Shown one piece after another: positions 35,540 to 47,217 of a stretch of 64,000 nt of DNA. A program made the position numbers and the translations under genes. This stretch comes from Gammaproteobacteria bacterium (lineage in GTDB: Bacteria; Pseudomonadota; Gammaproteobacteria; Pseudomonadales; Azotimanducaceae), in assembly GCA_026706385.1 (NCBI GenBank), contig JAPOYV010000046.1, forward strand, positions 1 through 64,000, written 5' to 3'. Each line of letters starts with the position of its first letter. Position 1 is the first letter of the stretch. The notes under the pieces were generated by a model that worked only from the letters and a program-made list of their open reading frames with translations, had not been told where the DNA came from and made no database searches.

Positions 35540-37009
35540 TCAGCCGACCGGATAGTTCGGGGGCTCCTTGGTGATCGCCACGTCGTGGACGTGGTTTTCC
35601 GCCATCGCGGCCGCCGACACCTTGGTGAACTTGGATTCGGTGCGCATTTGCGCCACGTCGACGCAGCCGGTGTAGCCCATCGATGCGCGCAGACCACCCA
35701 TCAACTGGTGGATGATCGGGCCGAGCGGCCCGCGATACGGCACTCGTCCTTCGATGCCTTCCGGCACGAACTTGCCGCCGTCGCTCAAGGGTTCCTGAAA
35801 GTAGCGGTCGCTCGATCCGTAGCGCTCCGACATCGCGCCGAGCGAGCCCATGCCCCGGTAGGCCTTGTAGGTGCGACCCTGGTACAGCTCGGTTTCGCCG
35901 GGTGCCTCCTCCGTACCCGCGAACAGCGATCCGACCATGACCGCCGAGGCGCCGGCGCTGATGGCCTTGGCGATGTCGCCGGAGTAGCGTACGCCGCCGT
36001 CGGCGACCACCGGCACATCCGCCTCCTCCGCTTGGGCGACCGCCTCGGAGACCGCCGTCACCTGCGGCACGCCGACGCCGGTGACCACGCGCGTGGTGCA
36101 AATGCTGCCGGGCCCGATGCCGACCTTGACCGCGTCCACGCCGGCGTCGAGCAGGGCCCGCGCGCCATCACCCGTGGCGACGTTGCCCCCCATCACGGGC
36201 ACGCTCGGGTATTTCTGCTTGATCCAGCTAATCCGGTCCAGGACGCGTTGCGAATGGCCGTGCGCGGTGTCGACGACGATGATGTCCGCGCCGGCCTCCA
36301 CCAGCGCCGCCACGCGGTCGTCCGTGTCTGCCCCGGTGCCGACACTGGCCCCGGTGCGCAATTGGCCGCGCTCGTCCTTGCAGGCGTTCGGATAGGCCTG
36401 GGACTTGGCGATGTCCTTGACGGTGACCATGCCCTTGAGTTCGAAGCGTTCGTTGACGAGCAGCACCTTCTCGATCCGGTGCCGGTGCAGCAGGTCGGTG
36501 ACTTCGGCCAGGGGCGCGTCCTCGCCCGCCGTGACGAGGCGCTCCTTGGGCGTCATCACCGTCGAGACCGGCGCATCCAGCCGGCTCTCGAAGCGAATGT
36601 CCCGCGCGGTCACGATGCCGACCAGGTCGTTGCCGCGTACGACCGGAACGCCCGAGATGCGATGTTCCGAGGTCAGTTCGAGCAGCTCGCGCACCGTCGC
36701 CTCGGGCGCGATGACGATCGGGTCGCGGATGACGCCGGTCTCGAACTTCTTGACGGCGCGCACTTCGCGGGCCTGGGATTCCAGCGGCATGTTCTTGTGC
36801 ACGATGCCGATGCCGCCTTCCTGGGCCACCGAGATCGCCAGGCGCGACTCCGTCACGGTGTCCATGGCGGCCGATACGAGGGGGATGTTGAGGGCGATGT
36901 CGCGCGTCAGGCGCGTCGCCAAGTCGACTTCGGAAGGCAGAACTTTGGAGTAGGCCGGCACGAGGAGGACATCGTCGAAGGTGAGTGCTTCGTGCGCGAT
37001 CCTGAGCAT
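35540..37009 (-). CDS. guaB: IMP dehydrogenase
   Basis: 489 aa. Oxidises IMP to XMP, the committed step to GMP. TIM barrel with catalytic Cys in GPGSICTTR (about 302-310) and NAD site [18 protein letters not shown] flap. Two CBS domains inserted at about 90-205 (VIRDPIVI..., VMTPKERLV). First gene of guaB-guaA-tadA-deacetylase. Confidence 0.97.
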   Translation of the reverse strand: MLRIAHEALTFDDVLLVPAYSKVLPSEVDLATRLTRDIALNIPLVSAAMDTVTESRLAISVAQEGGIGIVHKNMPLESQAREVRAVKKFETGVIRDPIVIAPEATVRELLELTSEHRISGVPVVRGNDLVGIVTARDIRFESRLDAPVSTVMTPKERLVTAGEDAPLAEVTDLLHRHRIEKVLLVNERFELKGMVTVKDIAKSQAYPNACKDERGQLRTGASVGTGADTDDRVAALVEAGADIIVVDTAHGHSQRVLDRISWIKQKYPSVPVMGGNVATGDGARALLDAGVDAVKVGIGPGSICTTRVVTGVGVPQVTAVSEAVAQAEEADVPVVADGGVRYSGDIAKAISAGASAVMVGSLFAGTEEAPGETELYQGRTYKAYRGMGSLGAMSERYGSSDRYFQEPLSDGGKFVPEGIEGRVPYRGPLGPIIHQLMGGLRASMGYTGCVDVAQMRTESKFTKVSAAAMAENHVHDVAITKEPPNYPVG

Positions 37010-37153
37010 TGCATTTCCCCTTTTGCCACGGTCTTGCTCGGGTGTCGCTCAACCGGCGGGCAACAGCGAATATGCGCGCGCATCATAGGCGTGCCCGGGC
37101 AGCGTGTAAACCGCTACACTGCCCCCAGGAAGTACCTTGAGCGACTCAATCCC

Positions 37154-39124
37154 ATGAGACCTACTTTGCGGGCTGCCGCCATCGTCGCCGCGCTTGTCGC
37201 GATCACCGCGCACGCATCGGATCGCACGCGCGTCGACAACTTCATGCTCCTCGACCACCAAGGGGCGGCGCACGAGCTCTACTACTACGCCGACGCCCCG
37301 GCGGTGGTGCTGATCGTGCAGGGCAACGGCTGCCCCATCGTGCGCAATGCCCTGGCCGACTACCGGACGGTGAGCGACGCGTACGCACCCAGGGGCGTCG
37401 AGTTCTTCATGCTCAACGCCAACCTCCAGGACGGTCGCACGACCATCGCGGAGGAGGCCCGGGAGTGGGGCATCCCCTACCGGATTCTCGTCGATGAGAC
37501 CCAGCTCGTTGCCGAGTCCCTTGGGCTCACCCGGACGGCCGAAGTGCTTGTCATCGACCCCAGGACCTGGCAGGTCGCCTATCGCGGGCCAGTCAACGAC
37601 CGCTTGAGCTACGAGCGCCAGAAGAAGGCCGCATCCGAGCACTACTTAAGCGACGCCCTGGATGCCTTGCTCGACGGCACCGCCGTCACCGTCGCCTCGC
37701 GGGACGCCATGGGCTGCCTGATCAACCTGCCTGGCGCGAACGCCGACCACACTAGCATCTCGTACAGCGAGACCATCGCACCCATGCTCCAGGAGAACTG
37801 CGTCGCCTGCCATCAGACCGGCGGCATCGCGCCCTGGGCCATGACCGACTACAACATGGTCCGAGGCTTCGCGCCGATGATCCGCGAGGTCATACGCACC
37901 AAGCGCATGCCCCCGTGGCACGCGGATCCGCACATCGGGCAGTGGCAGGACGACCGCAGTCTCACTATCGACGAACGCCAGGCACTGGTGCATTGGATCG
38001 AGGCCGGCGCGCCACGCGGCGACGGACCCGATCCGCTCGCCGAAGCGCCGACCGAAGCGCCGGCGTGGCCCTTGGGCGAACCCGACCTGATCGTACGCGT
38101 GCCCGCCTTCGACGTGCCGGCAACCGGCATCGTCGACTACCAGTTCCCCGTGGTCGCCAATCCCCTGGACCGAGACGTCTGGGTGCGCGCCATGAGCGTG
38201 AAGCCGGGCTCCGTGGAAGTCGTCCACCACGTCCTGGTGGGGACTACCGACGTCGGCGCGGAGGCCAGGTATTCCGGCGAAGCGCTGATGCGCAACTACC
38301 TCGGGGGGTACGCCCCGGGCATCCAGCCGCACGTGATGCCGGACGGGACAGGCGTGTACCTGCCGAAGGGCACCGGGTTCATGGTCCAGATGCACTACAC
38401 GCCCTATGGCAAACCAGTCACCGACGAGACCGAAATCGGCCTGTATTTCCACGACAAGCCGCCTGCGAACTTCCTGCGCCACAGCGTCGTCCTGAGCCCG
38501 ACGATTCGCATACCACCGAACGCTCCGGCCCACGAGGAGTCCGCGTACTTCGAGTTCGAGCGGGACGCGATCCTGTTCTCGGTCCTGCCGCATTCCCACT
38601 ACCGGGGTCGGAGTTCGACCTTCGAGTTGGTGCACCCGGACGGGAGTCGCGAGACGATTCTTTCCGTGCCGAACTACGACTTCAACTGGCAGCGCGGCTA
38701 CGACTTCGTGGAGCCGCGGAAGATCGCCGCCGGCACCCGCCTGATCCACCGCACGGTCTACGACAACTCCAGCCGCAACCCCGGCAATCCGGATCCGACC
38801 AGGACCGTGGTCTGGGGTTTGCAGTCCCACGAGGAAATGCTCTACGGCGACTTCATGTTCAGTTGGGTCGATGAGCGCTCCGATGCACCGGTGCACGACC
38901 ATGAGCACACCGAGGCCGTGCAATGGGTGGGCTACACCGACCGCGACATGAGCGGCGGGGTCAGCATGAACGAGATTCCGGAGCGGCTGCGCGAACGGTT
39001 CGTGGATGCCTTCGAAACGGGTGACGCGAACGCCGACGGCGAACTGAGCGCCGATGAGTACTACGCCGTCCAGCGGGACATGAAGAAGCGCCGTGCGGAA
39101 CGGCAGGACTCCGCCGGGGAGTGA
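37154..39124 (+). CDS. Redoxin / c-haem / copper monooxygenase / EF-hand fusion
   Basis: 656 aa exported protein. Signal peptide 1-21. A peroxiredoxin-like redoxin domain (about 25-175) has one central Cys, C60 in GNGCPIV. A single c-haem site C216-V-A-C-H220 lies in a small cytochrome-like segment (200-290) with RMPPWHADP. A domain resembling ascorbate-dependent type II copper monooxygenases (310-575) has copper-ligand motifs H358-H359, M413-H414 and H480-x-H482. A His-rich HDHEH (581-585) precedes two EF-hand-like loops, D596-E607 and D624-E635. Probably a periplasmic redox enzyme; substrate unknown. Divergent from guaB. Confidence 0.85.
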   Translation: MRPTLRAAAIVAALVAITAHASDRTRVDNFMLLDHQGAAHELYYYADAPAVVLIVQGNGCPIVRNALADYRTVSDAYAPRGVEFFMLNANLQDGRTTIAEEAREWGIPYRILVDETQLVAESLGLTRTAEVLVIDPRTWQVAYRGPVNDRLSYERQKKAASEHYLSDALDALLDGTAVTVASRDAMGCLINLPGANADHTSISYSETIAPMLQENCVACHQTGGIAPWAMTDYNMVRGFAPMIREVIRTKRMPPWHADPHIGQWQDDRSLTIDERQALVHWIEAGAPRGDGPDPLAEAPTEAPAWPLGEPDLIVRVPAFDVPATGIVDYQFPVVANPLDRDVWVRAMSVKPGSVEVVHHVLVGTTDVGAEARYSGEALMRNYLGGYAPGIQPHVMPDGTGVYLPKGTGFMVQMHYTPYGKPVTDETEIGLYFHDKPPANFLRHSVVLSPTIRIPPNAPAHEESAYFEFERDAILFSVLPHSHYRGRSSTFELVHPDGSRETILSVPNYDFNWQRGYDFVEPRKIAAGTRLIHRTVYDNSSRNPGNPDPTRTVVWGLQSHEEMLYGDFMFSWVDERSDAPVHDHEHTEAVQWVGYTDRDMSGGVSMNEIPERLRERFVDAFETGDANADGELSADEYYAVQRDMKKRRAERQDSAGE

Positions 39125-39318
39125 TACTCGCTTCCGAAGTCGCCCTCGTGGCCAGCCGGCGTCGGCGTCACGACCAGTATCAACCGTCCCAGGGCGCGTC
39201 TCTCGTCCCAACCCTCAAAGAACAACCTCTTTCAACGCACAGAGAAAAACACTCATCTGGATAATTTAGGCAAAATGGCATATTCTCTGGATTCATAATA
39301 TCATCGAATACCTTGAAA
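39125..39318. other. AT-rich upstream region of the AbiE pair
   Basis: 39235-39320 is markedly AT-rich. The word TCTGGAT occurs at 39256-39262 and again at 39286-39292, each followed by ATAA (directly or after 2 nt), and several -10-like hexamers (TATTCT 39281, CATAAT 39294) are present. AbiEi antitoxins repress their own promoter, so this direct repeat is a candidate operator. No gene is seen in the stretch. Confidence 0.4.
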
Positions 39319-40374
39319 ATGGAGCGCGATCCACCTGCCGAAAATGACCCCTTCGCCAACTTTATCCAGGCTCTCGAAGCGTTGCCGGGTGCGCAGGCCA
39401 GCCTAAGGACAGACGACCCCGCAACCGCTCACCTCAGCCTTCCCTGCGAAACCCGTTGCACGCTCCGGCTCGAGGCAAAGAGGCACGTGTACCCGCGCGA
39501 TGCGCGTGAACTCCTTTGGCGCCTCGCCGCAGCCCGGGACGGGCTCGACGACGACGTCCATCCGGTTGTTGTGGCCGAGTCCGTGTCCGTCGGTGCCAAG
39601 GCACTGCTGCGAGACAACCAAGTCGGGTACTACGACACCGGTGGCAGTCTCTTCCTGTGTCACCGCGGCATCTACGTCCACATCGACAAGCCGCCGCCTA
39701 AGGCGCTGTCTAGCCGTGAACGCTCGCTCTTCTCCGGTCACCGTGCCCGTGCCGTCCTCGCCTTGCTCCTCGACCCGCAGCACCCATTCGGCGCCACCGA
39801 ACTCGCCGAGCGCTCTGCGGTTTCGGTGCCCACGGCATCGGTCGTACTCGTCGAACTCGAGCGCCACGCCTGGGTCGCGACCACTGGCCGCGGTCCTCGC
39901 AAGAAGCGGCGTCTCGCGGATCCCCGCGCACTCCTGGACGCATGGGTCGCCCACCTGCCGAGCCTTCGCGCACCGACGGCTCGACACTATTACGTTCCGT
40001 TTGTCGGCGTAGACGAGCTCGCGAGGCGTCTCGGGACCGTCCTGGATCAGCACGGCCTCGAACATGCGCTGACTCACGAGGTGGCCGCGCAGCGCTATGC
40101 GCCGTTTCTTTCCTCTCTTTCCCGCGTGTACTGCACCGTGCCCCTCCGGCCAAGCAGAATTCCGGCCATGCGTGAACTCGGCGCGCGCCGTGTCGACGAC
40201 GGCGCGAACCTAACGATCCTCGTCGCCCCTGTTGGCTCCACACTGTTCCGACAGCGTGTTGACGGGCAGTGGCTTGCCAGTCCCATAGAGGTCTATCTGG
40301 ATCTACTCCGCGACACGCGACGTCGTGCCGCTGACCTCGCTGAACATCTGCGCCAGGAATGCATCGGATTCTGA
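39319..40374 (+). CDS. AbiEi-family antitoxin / winged-helix regulator
   Basis: 351 aa from ATG 39319; a TTG two codons earlier is possible. A winged-helix segment at about 150-205 (FGATELAERSAVSVPTASVV) and a long C-terminal part match type IV antitoxins of the AbiEi superfamily. The gene stops 4 nt before a nucleotidyltransferase-like gene, the AbiEii toxin arrangement. In this class the antitoxin does not bind the toxin but represses the operon and counters toxin activity. N-terminal ~140 aa are not recognised. Confidence 0.7.
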   Translation: MERDPPAENDPFANFIQALEALPGAQASLRTDDPATAHLSLPCETRCTLRLEAKRHVYPRDARELLWRLAAARDGLDDDVHPVVVAESVSVGAKALLRDNQVGYYDTGGSLFLCHRGIYVHIDKPPPKALSSRERSLFSGHRARAVLALLLDPQHPFGATELAERSAVSVPTASVVLVELERHAWVATTGRGPRKKRRLADPRALLDAWVAHLPSLRAPTARHYYVPFVGVDELARRLGTVLDQHGLEHALTHEVAAQRYAPFLSSLSRVYCTVPLRPSRIPAMRELGARRVDDGANLTILVAPVGSTLFRQRVDGQWLASPIEVYLDLLRDTRRRAADLAEHLRQECIGF

Positions 40375-40378
40375 GGAC

Positions 40379-41275
40379 ATGAAACCCGCCACCCGCGTCG
40401 GTTACACAGAACTCGTCACGGCTGAATGCGAGCGCACGTTGGTTTCGCTGCTGCGCGGTCTTGGTCCCTGGAAAGAGGCGATCTACCTCATCGGCGGCCT
40501 TACGCCACGCTACCTCGTTCGCGCGACGCCGCCGGATCGGGTCGAAGCACACGCGGGTACTCTCGACATCGACGTTGTAGTCAACCTCGAGATCCTCGTC
40601 GGCACCGACGCGTACCGCCGGCTTGAAGACAACCTCGCGCACCTCGGATTCGAGCGGGCGACCAACCGGGAGGGTGAGCCGGTGTCGTGGCGCTGGCAAA
40701 CCGTTACCGACCGCCGCGTTCCGATCACTCTCGAACTACTTACCGACCACCCTGGCGGCGTCGGCGGGAAGGTTCGGGGGCTACCCGTAGCCGGTCGCAT
40801 CTCGGCCCTTCATATCCCCCGTTCGTCCATCGTTTACGACCTTTACGCGGAGACTGAAGTCCGTGCCACGCTTCCCGACGACCGCGGGATCACAGCGGTG
40901 ACCGTGAGGCACGCCAACCTCGTCTCCTTCACCTGCCTCAAGGCATTCGCCTTCGAAGACCGCGCCGAACCCAAGGACGCCTACGACCTCGTCTATTGCA
41001 TCGAACACGCCCCGGGCGGCCTCGCCCAGGCCACCAGACCTTTCCAGACCGCTCTGCGGCACCCGCGCCACGGCGACACTGTTGGCGATGTGCTAGAGAT
41101 CCTCCGTCACCGGTTCGCAGACGATGCTGAAGTGGCCGGTCACCAAAAGGAAGGCCCGGCCACTGTGGCCACGTTCGAGCTCGGCCAGGGCCCCGAAGAA
41201 GCCGAAGCGAGGGCGCTTAGGCGGCGGCAGGTCAGCGACCTCGTCCAAGACCTTTTGCGACGGCTCTCCGGTTAG
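40379..41275 (+). CDS. AbiEii-family nucleotidyltransferase toxin
   Basis: 298 aa, AGGAC just before the ATG. Nucleotidyltransferase signature: [12 protein letters not shown] (the G-G motif, about 36-47) and [11 protein letters not shown] (the D-x-D metal motif, about 61-70), with a later Lys/Asp in [24 protein letters not shown], typical of AbiEii/MenT toxins that add nucleotides to tRNA acceptor ends. All motifs are intact, so it is probably active. Paired with the AbiEi-like gene; together they separate the copper-redox gene from the rpsU operon. Confidence 0.78.
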   Translation: MKPATRVGYTELVTAECERTLVSLLRGLGPWKEAIYLIGGLTPRYLVRATPPDRVEAHAGTLDIDVVVNLEILVGTDAYRRLEDNLAHLGFERATNREGEPVSWRWQTVTDRRVPITLELLTDHPGGVGGKVRGLPVAGRISALHIPRSSIVYDLYAETEVRATLPDDRGITAVTVRHANLVSFTCLKAFAFEDRAEPKDAYDLVYCIEHAPGGLAQATRPFQTALRHPRHGDTVGDVLEILRHRFADDAEVAGHQKEGPATVATFELGQGPEEAEARALRRRQVSDLVQDLLRRLSG

Positions 41276-41348
41276 GAGCTGCGGGTCTCAAGCGGCTGTC
41301 GGCTCCGACGACACAACCAAGCAGATGCAAGCCGCGACCATGCTCCGG

Positions 41349-41377
41349 TTGGCAAAACCCCCGCCGCGGAGTAGTAT
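41349..41377 (+). promoter_or_regulatory. rpsU promoter
   Basis: TTGGCA (41349-41354) and TAGTAT (41372-41377) are exactly 17 bp apart and end 25 bp before the rpsU ATG. It is the best promoter match in the window and would drive the rpsU-yqeY-dnaG part of the operon. Confidence 0.65.
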
Positions 41378-41402
41378 TTCGCGCCCACTTTCGGGACAAC
41401 CC

Positions 41403-41618
41403 ATGCCGTTCGTCAAAGTCAGAGAAAACGAGCCCTTCGACGTTGCCTTGCGACGCTTCAAGCGGTCCTGCGAGAAAGCCGGCGTGCTTTCCGAGGTCCG
41501 CAAGCGCGTCTACTACGAGAAGCCAACGGCGGTCCGCAAACGCAAGGCCGCCGCTGCGGTGAAGCGCCACTTGAAGAAGCTGCAACGCGAGGCGCGACGC
41601 TTCGAGAAGGCCTTCTAG
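41403..41618 (+). CDS. rpsU: 30S ribosomal protein S21
   Basis: 71 aa, the usual length. [25 protein letters not shown] then a highly basic tail with [13 protein letters not shown]. Helps initiation-region recognition on the 30S. First gene of rpsU-yqeY-dnaG-rpoD. Confidence 0.97.
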   Translation: MPFVKVRENEPFDVALRRFKRSCEKAGVLSEVRKRVYYEKPTAVRKRKAAAAVKRHLKKLQREARRFEKAF

Positions 41619-41658
41619 CCACCATCTGCGCTCATTCGGGCGGTTCGACAAGGCAACC

Positions 41659-42117
41659 ATGACCGCCACGTCCGAAATCCAGTCCGCGATCACCGCCGCC
41701 ACCAAGGCGGCTATGCGCGCTCGCCAGCGCGAGCGTGTCAAGGCCCTGCGCCTCGTCAATGCCGAACTCAAGCAGGCCGAGATCGACGGTCGCGCGAGCC
41801 TCGCCGACGCCGACGTGCTCGCCGTGCTCACCAAGATGCGCAAGCAGCGCCGGGACTCGCTCGAGCAGTTCACCGCGGCCAACCGCGAAGACCTCGCCGC
41901 GATCGAACGGTTCGAGATCGAGGTCATCGACGAGTTCATGCCGCAGGCCCTGTCGCCCGAGGAACTCGAAGCCGCGGTGGCCGACACCATCACCGCCGTC
42001 GGCGCAACCGGTATGCGCGACATGGGGCGTGTCATGGGCGCCCTCAAGGGCACGCTCGCCGGGCGGGCGGACATGGGCGAAGCGAGCCGCCTGGTTCGCG
42101 CCGCCTTGCAGGCCTAA
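41659..42117 (+). CDS. yqeY: GatB/YqeY domain protein
   Basis: 152 aa. Helical YqeY fold related to the C-terminal tRNA-binding part of GatB: IQSAITAATKAAMRARQRERVKALRLVNAELKQAEID and DEFMPQALSPEELEA, MGRVMGALKG. Exact role unknown. Placement between rpsU and dnaG is conserved in many proteobacteria. Confidence 0.92.
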   Translation: MTATSEIQSAITAATKAAMRARQRERVKALRLVNAELKQAEIDGRASLADADVLAVLTKMRKQRRDSLEQFTAANREDLAAIERFEIEVIDEFMPQALSPEELEAAVADTITAVGATGMRDMGRVMGALKGTLAGRADMGEASRLVRAALQA

Positions 42118-42166
42118 GGGCGCCGAACGGAGCGACACCGGCGGGTACAAGGACTATGCTTGTGCG

Positions 42167-43915
42167 ATGCCCGGCCGGATCCCGCAGTCGTTCGTCAACA
42201 GCCTGATCGAGCGGGTCGACATCGTCGAGGTCGTGGGCAGCCGCGTGCAGCTCAAGAAGGCTGGCGCCAACCACATGGGCCTGTGCCCCTTCCACGACGA
42301 GAAGACCCCCTCCTTTCACGTCTACCCGGACGGCCACTACCACTGCTTCGGCTGTGGCGCGCACGGCACGACCATCGGCTTCCTGATGGACGTTGACGCC
42401 TTGACCTTCCCCGAAGCCGTGGAGTCGTTGGCGGACATGTTGGGGGTCGAGGTCCCACGTGAAGGCGGCGACGTGCGGCGGGTGGACCCGGGCATCTACG
42501 ATGTGCTGGACGCCGCCAGCAACCAGTTCAAGGCCTGGCTGAGACACCACGACGAGGCTCCGTCCGCCGTGGCGTATCTCAAGGAACGCGGCCTGTCGGG
42601 CGAGGTCGCGCGGGACTTCGGCATCGGTTTCGCGCCGCCGGGATGGCAGGGGCTGAAGACGGCGTTGGCGTCCTTCGGCGACGAGCGCTTACTCGCGGCC
42701 GGGCTGCTTGCCAAGGGCGACTCCGGGCGTACCTACGATCGGTTCCGGCAACGGATCGTGTTCCCCATTCGCGACACCCGCGGACGCGTCATCGGCTTCG
42801 GCGGCCGGATCTTCGGCGCGGACACCGAGGGTCAGCCCAAGTACCTGAACTCGCCGGAGACCGACGTCTTCCACAAAGGCCAGGAGGTGTACGGGCTGTT
42901 CGAGGCGCGGCGGGCGCGCAACCGACTCGACACCGTGGTCGTCGTCGAGGGCTACATGGATGTCGTCGCCCTCGCCCAACACGGCATCCACAACGCGGTG
43001 GCCACCCTCGGCACCGCCATAGGCGAAGCTCACTTCGCGAGGCTCTACAAGGTCGTCGACCGCATCGTGTGCTGCTTCGACGGCGACGATGCCGGGCGCG
43101 AAGCGGCCTGGAAAGCCGTAAACGCTGCGTTTCCCACCCTGTCCGCTGGCCGGCGACTGGACTTCGTATTTCTTCCGGACGGTGAAGACCCCGATACCTT
43201 GGTGCGCAAGCAGGGTGCGGACGCCTTCAACGCGCTTGTCGCCGAAGCGGCTTCCGTGGGGCGCTACTTCCTGGAACGCCTGCAGACCGGCCTCGATCTC
43301 GCCAACGTCGACGATCGCGCCACGCTCGGGGAACTGGCGCTGCCCTTGATCGGCCAACTACCGGACGGGGAGCTCCGCGCGGTGCTGCTGCGCGAGTTGG
43401 CGCGGCTGACCCGCAGCGACCTCGCCCACCTCGAGCAACGGGTCGCCGGTGACGGCGCGCGCCGCGCCAGTGCCACCGCAGCGCCCTCCGGCACCGAGTC
43501 CAAGCTGGCAACCACGCTGCTCCGCCTCCTAGTGAGGCGGCCACAGGCACTCGCCGGACTTGACGACACGGAAAGGCAGCAACTCCTGCTCGCCGCCGAG
43601 GGTACGCTGCGCGAGGTCCTGGGCTTCCTTGCGGAGCAGCCGGAAGCCGACACCTCGACGCTTCTCGGGCGGTTCGTGGGCGACCCCGTGCACCCACAGC
43701 TCGTCGCACTTTGCGCGGGCGAGGACGTCCTGCCCGGGACGGCGTCGGAGAGCGACTGCCGCGATTGCGCACGGCGCTATCTGCACGAGCGGAATCGCCA
43801 GCTGTTGCTCGATGCCTACCGCCAAGTGGGCACAGACGATGCCATGCGGCGCTATCTCGACGCCAAACGCCAGCAAACAACCGGGGTTGATGATCGGCGA
43901 AACGCCCCCATGTAG
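42167..43915 (+). CDS. dnaG: DNA primase
   Basis: 582 aa from ATG 42167. Synthesises RNA primers at the fork. The N-terminal zinc-binding domain has C40, H43, C60 and C63. The Toprim catalytic core includes VVVVEGYMDVVAL (Glu) and CFDGDDAGREAA (the DxD). The C-terminal DnaB-interacting helical bundle spans about 440-575. The upstream in-frame extension lies within yqeY and is not used. Confidence 0.96.
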   Translation: MPGRIPQSFVNSLIERVDIVEVVGSRVQLKKAGANHMGLCPFHDEKTPSFHVYPDGHYHCFGCGAHGTTIGFLMDVDALTFPEAVESLADMLGVEVPREGGDVRRVDPGIYDVLDAASNQFKAWLRHHDEAPSAVAYLKERGLSGEVARDFGIGFAPPGWQGLKTALASFGDERLLAAGLLAKGDSGRTYDRFRQRIVFPIRDTRGRVIGFGGRIFGADTEGQPKYLNSPETDVFHKGQEVYGLFEARRARNRLDTVVVVEGYMDVVALAQHGIHNAVATLGTAIGEAHFARLYKVVDRIVCCFDGDDAGREAAWKAVNAAFPTLSAGRRLDFVFLPDGEDPDTLVRKQGADAFNALVAEAASVGRYFLERLQTGLDLANVDDRATLGELALPLIGQLPDGELRAVLLRELARLTRSDLAHLEQRVAGDGARRASATAAPSGTESKLATTLLRLLVRRPQALAGLDDTERQQLLLAAEGTLREVLGFLAEQPEADTSTLLGRFVGDPVHPQLVALCAGEDVLPGTASESDCRDCARRYLHERNRQLLLDAYRQVGTDDAMRRYLDAKRQQTTGVDDRRNAPM

Positions 43916-43959
43916 GGGCTTCTCGGCGGCCGCGAGCGATCTACCCTGTCCGGACGGGC

Positions 43960-43965
43960 TATAAT
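43960..43965 (+). promoter_or_regulatory. -10 box upstream of rpoD
   Basis: Perfect TATAAT 86 bp before the rpoD ATG and 45 bp past the dnaG stop. No good -35 is visible at 16-18 bp. An internal rpoD promoter at this position is common in macromolecular-synthesis operons. Confidence 0.4.
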
Positions 43966-44051
43966 CCACGCTGCATCGAATGCAGCGCACGCCAAGCGCA
44001 CCCCCCGTCCAAGCCACGCTCAGCGCCCTCAACCGTCCAATACGAGGTGAC

Positions 44052-45881
<1,830 letters not shown>

Positions 45882-46018
45882 TTGACCGCCGCTTAAGCCG
45901 CTAGCGCGGGCTGTTGACAACGGAGTCGAGTTTTCGGGACTCTCATAGGGAACGCGAAGTACCAAACGGCGCGTAGTTGCTTGGCGCCCGGGTGCCGAGC
46001 GAACGGCACGGAGCGAAT

Positions 46019-47200
46019 GTGAGCGAACCGGCACCGCCAAGCGAAACGGAAGCCACCTGCAAGATTCTCGTCGTGGACGACGAGCCCGACCTCGAGCACC
46101 TGATGCGGCAACGGCTTCGGCGCGATGTCCGGGCCGGTCGCTTCGAATTGGCCTTCGCACACGACGGCGTCGAAGCGCTGGAGATGCTCGCAAGCGACCG
46201 TGACATCGACATGGTCCTTTCCGACATCAACATGCCGCGCATGGACGGCTTGACGCTGTTGGAGCAGATCCCGAGCGTCGATCCGAACATCCGCTCGGTG
46301 ATAGTGTCAGCCTACGGCGACATGAAGAACATCCGCACGGCGATGAATCGCGGTGCATTCGATTTCGTGACCAAGCCCATCGATTTCGAGGATCTGCGCA
46401 TCACGATCGACAAGACTCGCCAGCATTTGGCGGCGTTGCGCGAAGCCTTGCGGACCCGGGATCGACTCGTCGCCGTGCAGAACGAACTCGATGTCGCCCG
46501 CGACATGCAGCAGTCGATTCTGCCCCGCCAGTTCCCCAGGCAGCCCACGTTCGAGGTATTCGGCAACATGGAGGCCGCCCGCCAGGTCGGCGGCGACTTC
46601 TTCGACATTATCAATCTCGAAGGTGGCAAGGTCGGTCTCGCCATCGCCGACGTCTCGGGCAAGGGCGTGCCAGCGGCCCTGTTCATGATGTCGAGCCGTA
46701 CCTTGCTCAAGGGCGCGGCGATTGGCCACGGGGAACCTGGCGCGGCGCTTGCGGAGGTCAACGACCTGCTCGAGGCCGACAACGACTCGGCGATGTTCGT
46801 GACCGTCTTCTACGGCGTCTACGACCCGAACACCGGCACGCTCACCTACGCCAACGGCGGGCACAACCCGCCGCTGATCGTCCATCCGGACGGGAGTTCC
46901 ACCGTCCTGGAACCGACCGGGGGCATCGCGCTCGGCGTAGCGCCCGGCTTGCCGTACGGCCAGGCGGAAGCCCACCTGGATCCAGGCGACATCGTGGTGC
47001 TGTACACCGACGGAGTCACCGAAGCGATGGATCCCGACAACGTGGAGTTCGAGCTCGAACGACTGCAAAACGTCTATGCGGAAGCTCCTCCGACGGACGC
47101 ACGGACTGCGAACGATGCGGCCTTCGAGGCGGTGCATGCCTTCGCCGCGGGGGCCCCGCAGTCCGACGACATCACTTGCGTCACGCTGATGCGAATCTAG
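46019..47200 (+). CDS. REC-PP2C response regulator phosphatase (RsbU/SpoIIE-like)
   Basis: 393 aa from GTG 46019, GGAG upstream. The N-terminal receiver domain has the acidic pocket VVDDEPD, phospho-acceptor Asp in VLSDINMPRMDG, VSAYGD, and Lys in KPID. A ~45-residue helical linker follows, then a PP2C/SpoIIE phosphatase with GGDFFDI, IADVSGKGVPAALFMM, LYTDGVTEAMD and PQSDDIT, all metal-binding Asp kept. Such proteins dephosphorylate a STAS antagonist when phosphorylated by a sensor kinase. The next genes encode an RsbW-like kinase, a ligand-binding protein and a histidine kinase. Confidence 0.92.
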   Translation: MSEPAPPSETEATCKILVVDDEPDLEHLMRQRLRRDVRAGRFELAFAHDGVEALEMLASDRDIDMVLSDINMPRMDGLTLLEQIPSVDPNIRSVIVSAYGDMKNIRTAMNRGAFDFVTKPIDFEDLRITIDKTRQHLAALREALRTRDRLVAVQNELDVARDMQQSILPRQFPRQPTFEVFGNMEAARQVGGDFFDIINLEGGKVGLAIADVSGKGVPAALFMMSSRTLLKGAAIGHGEPGAALAEVNDLLEADNDSAMFVTVFYGVYDPNTGTLTYANGGHNPPLIVHPDGSSTVLEPTGGIALGVAPGLPYGQAEAHLDPGDIVVLYTDGVTEAMDPDNVEFELERLQNVYAEAPPTDARTANDAAFEAVHAFAAGAPQSDDITCVTLMRI

Positions 47201-47217
47201 GGAAGGACTGCAAAGCG

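Noticed and set aside
32550-35555. 1001-codon plus-strand frame
   Set aside because: Antisense through the deacetylase, tadA and guaA, all of which have clear catalytic motifs.
36655-36670. GCGATGTTCC within guaB resembling the 300-459 repeat
   Set aside because: Encoded by conserved CBS-domain codons and lacking the flanking A-rich part; chance match. A similar partial match in ffh near 7095 is also coding.
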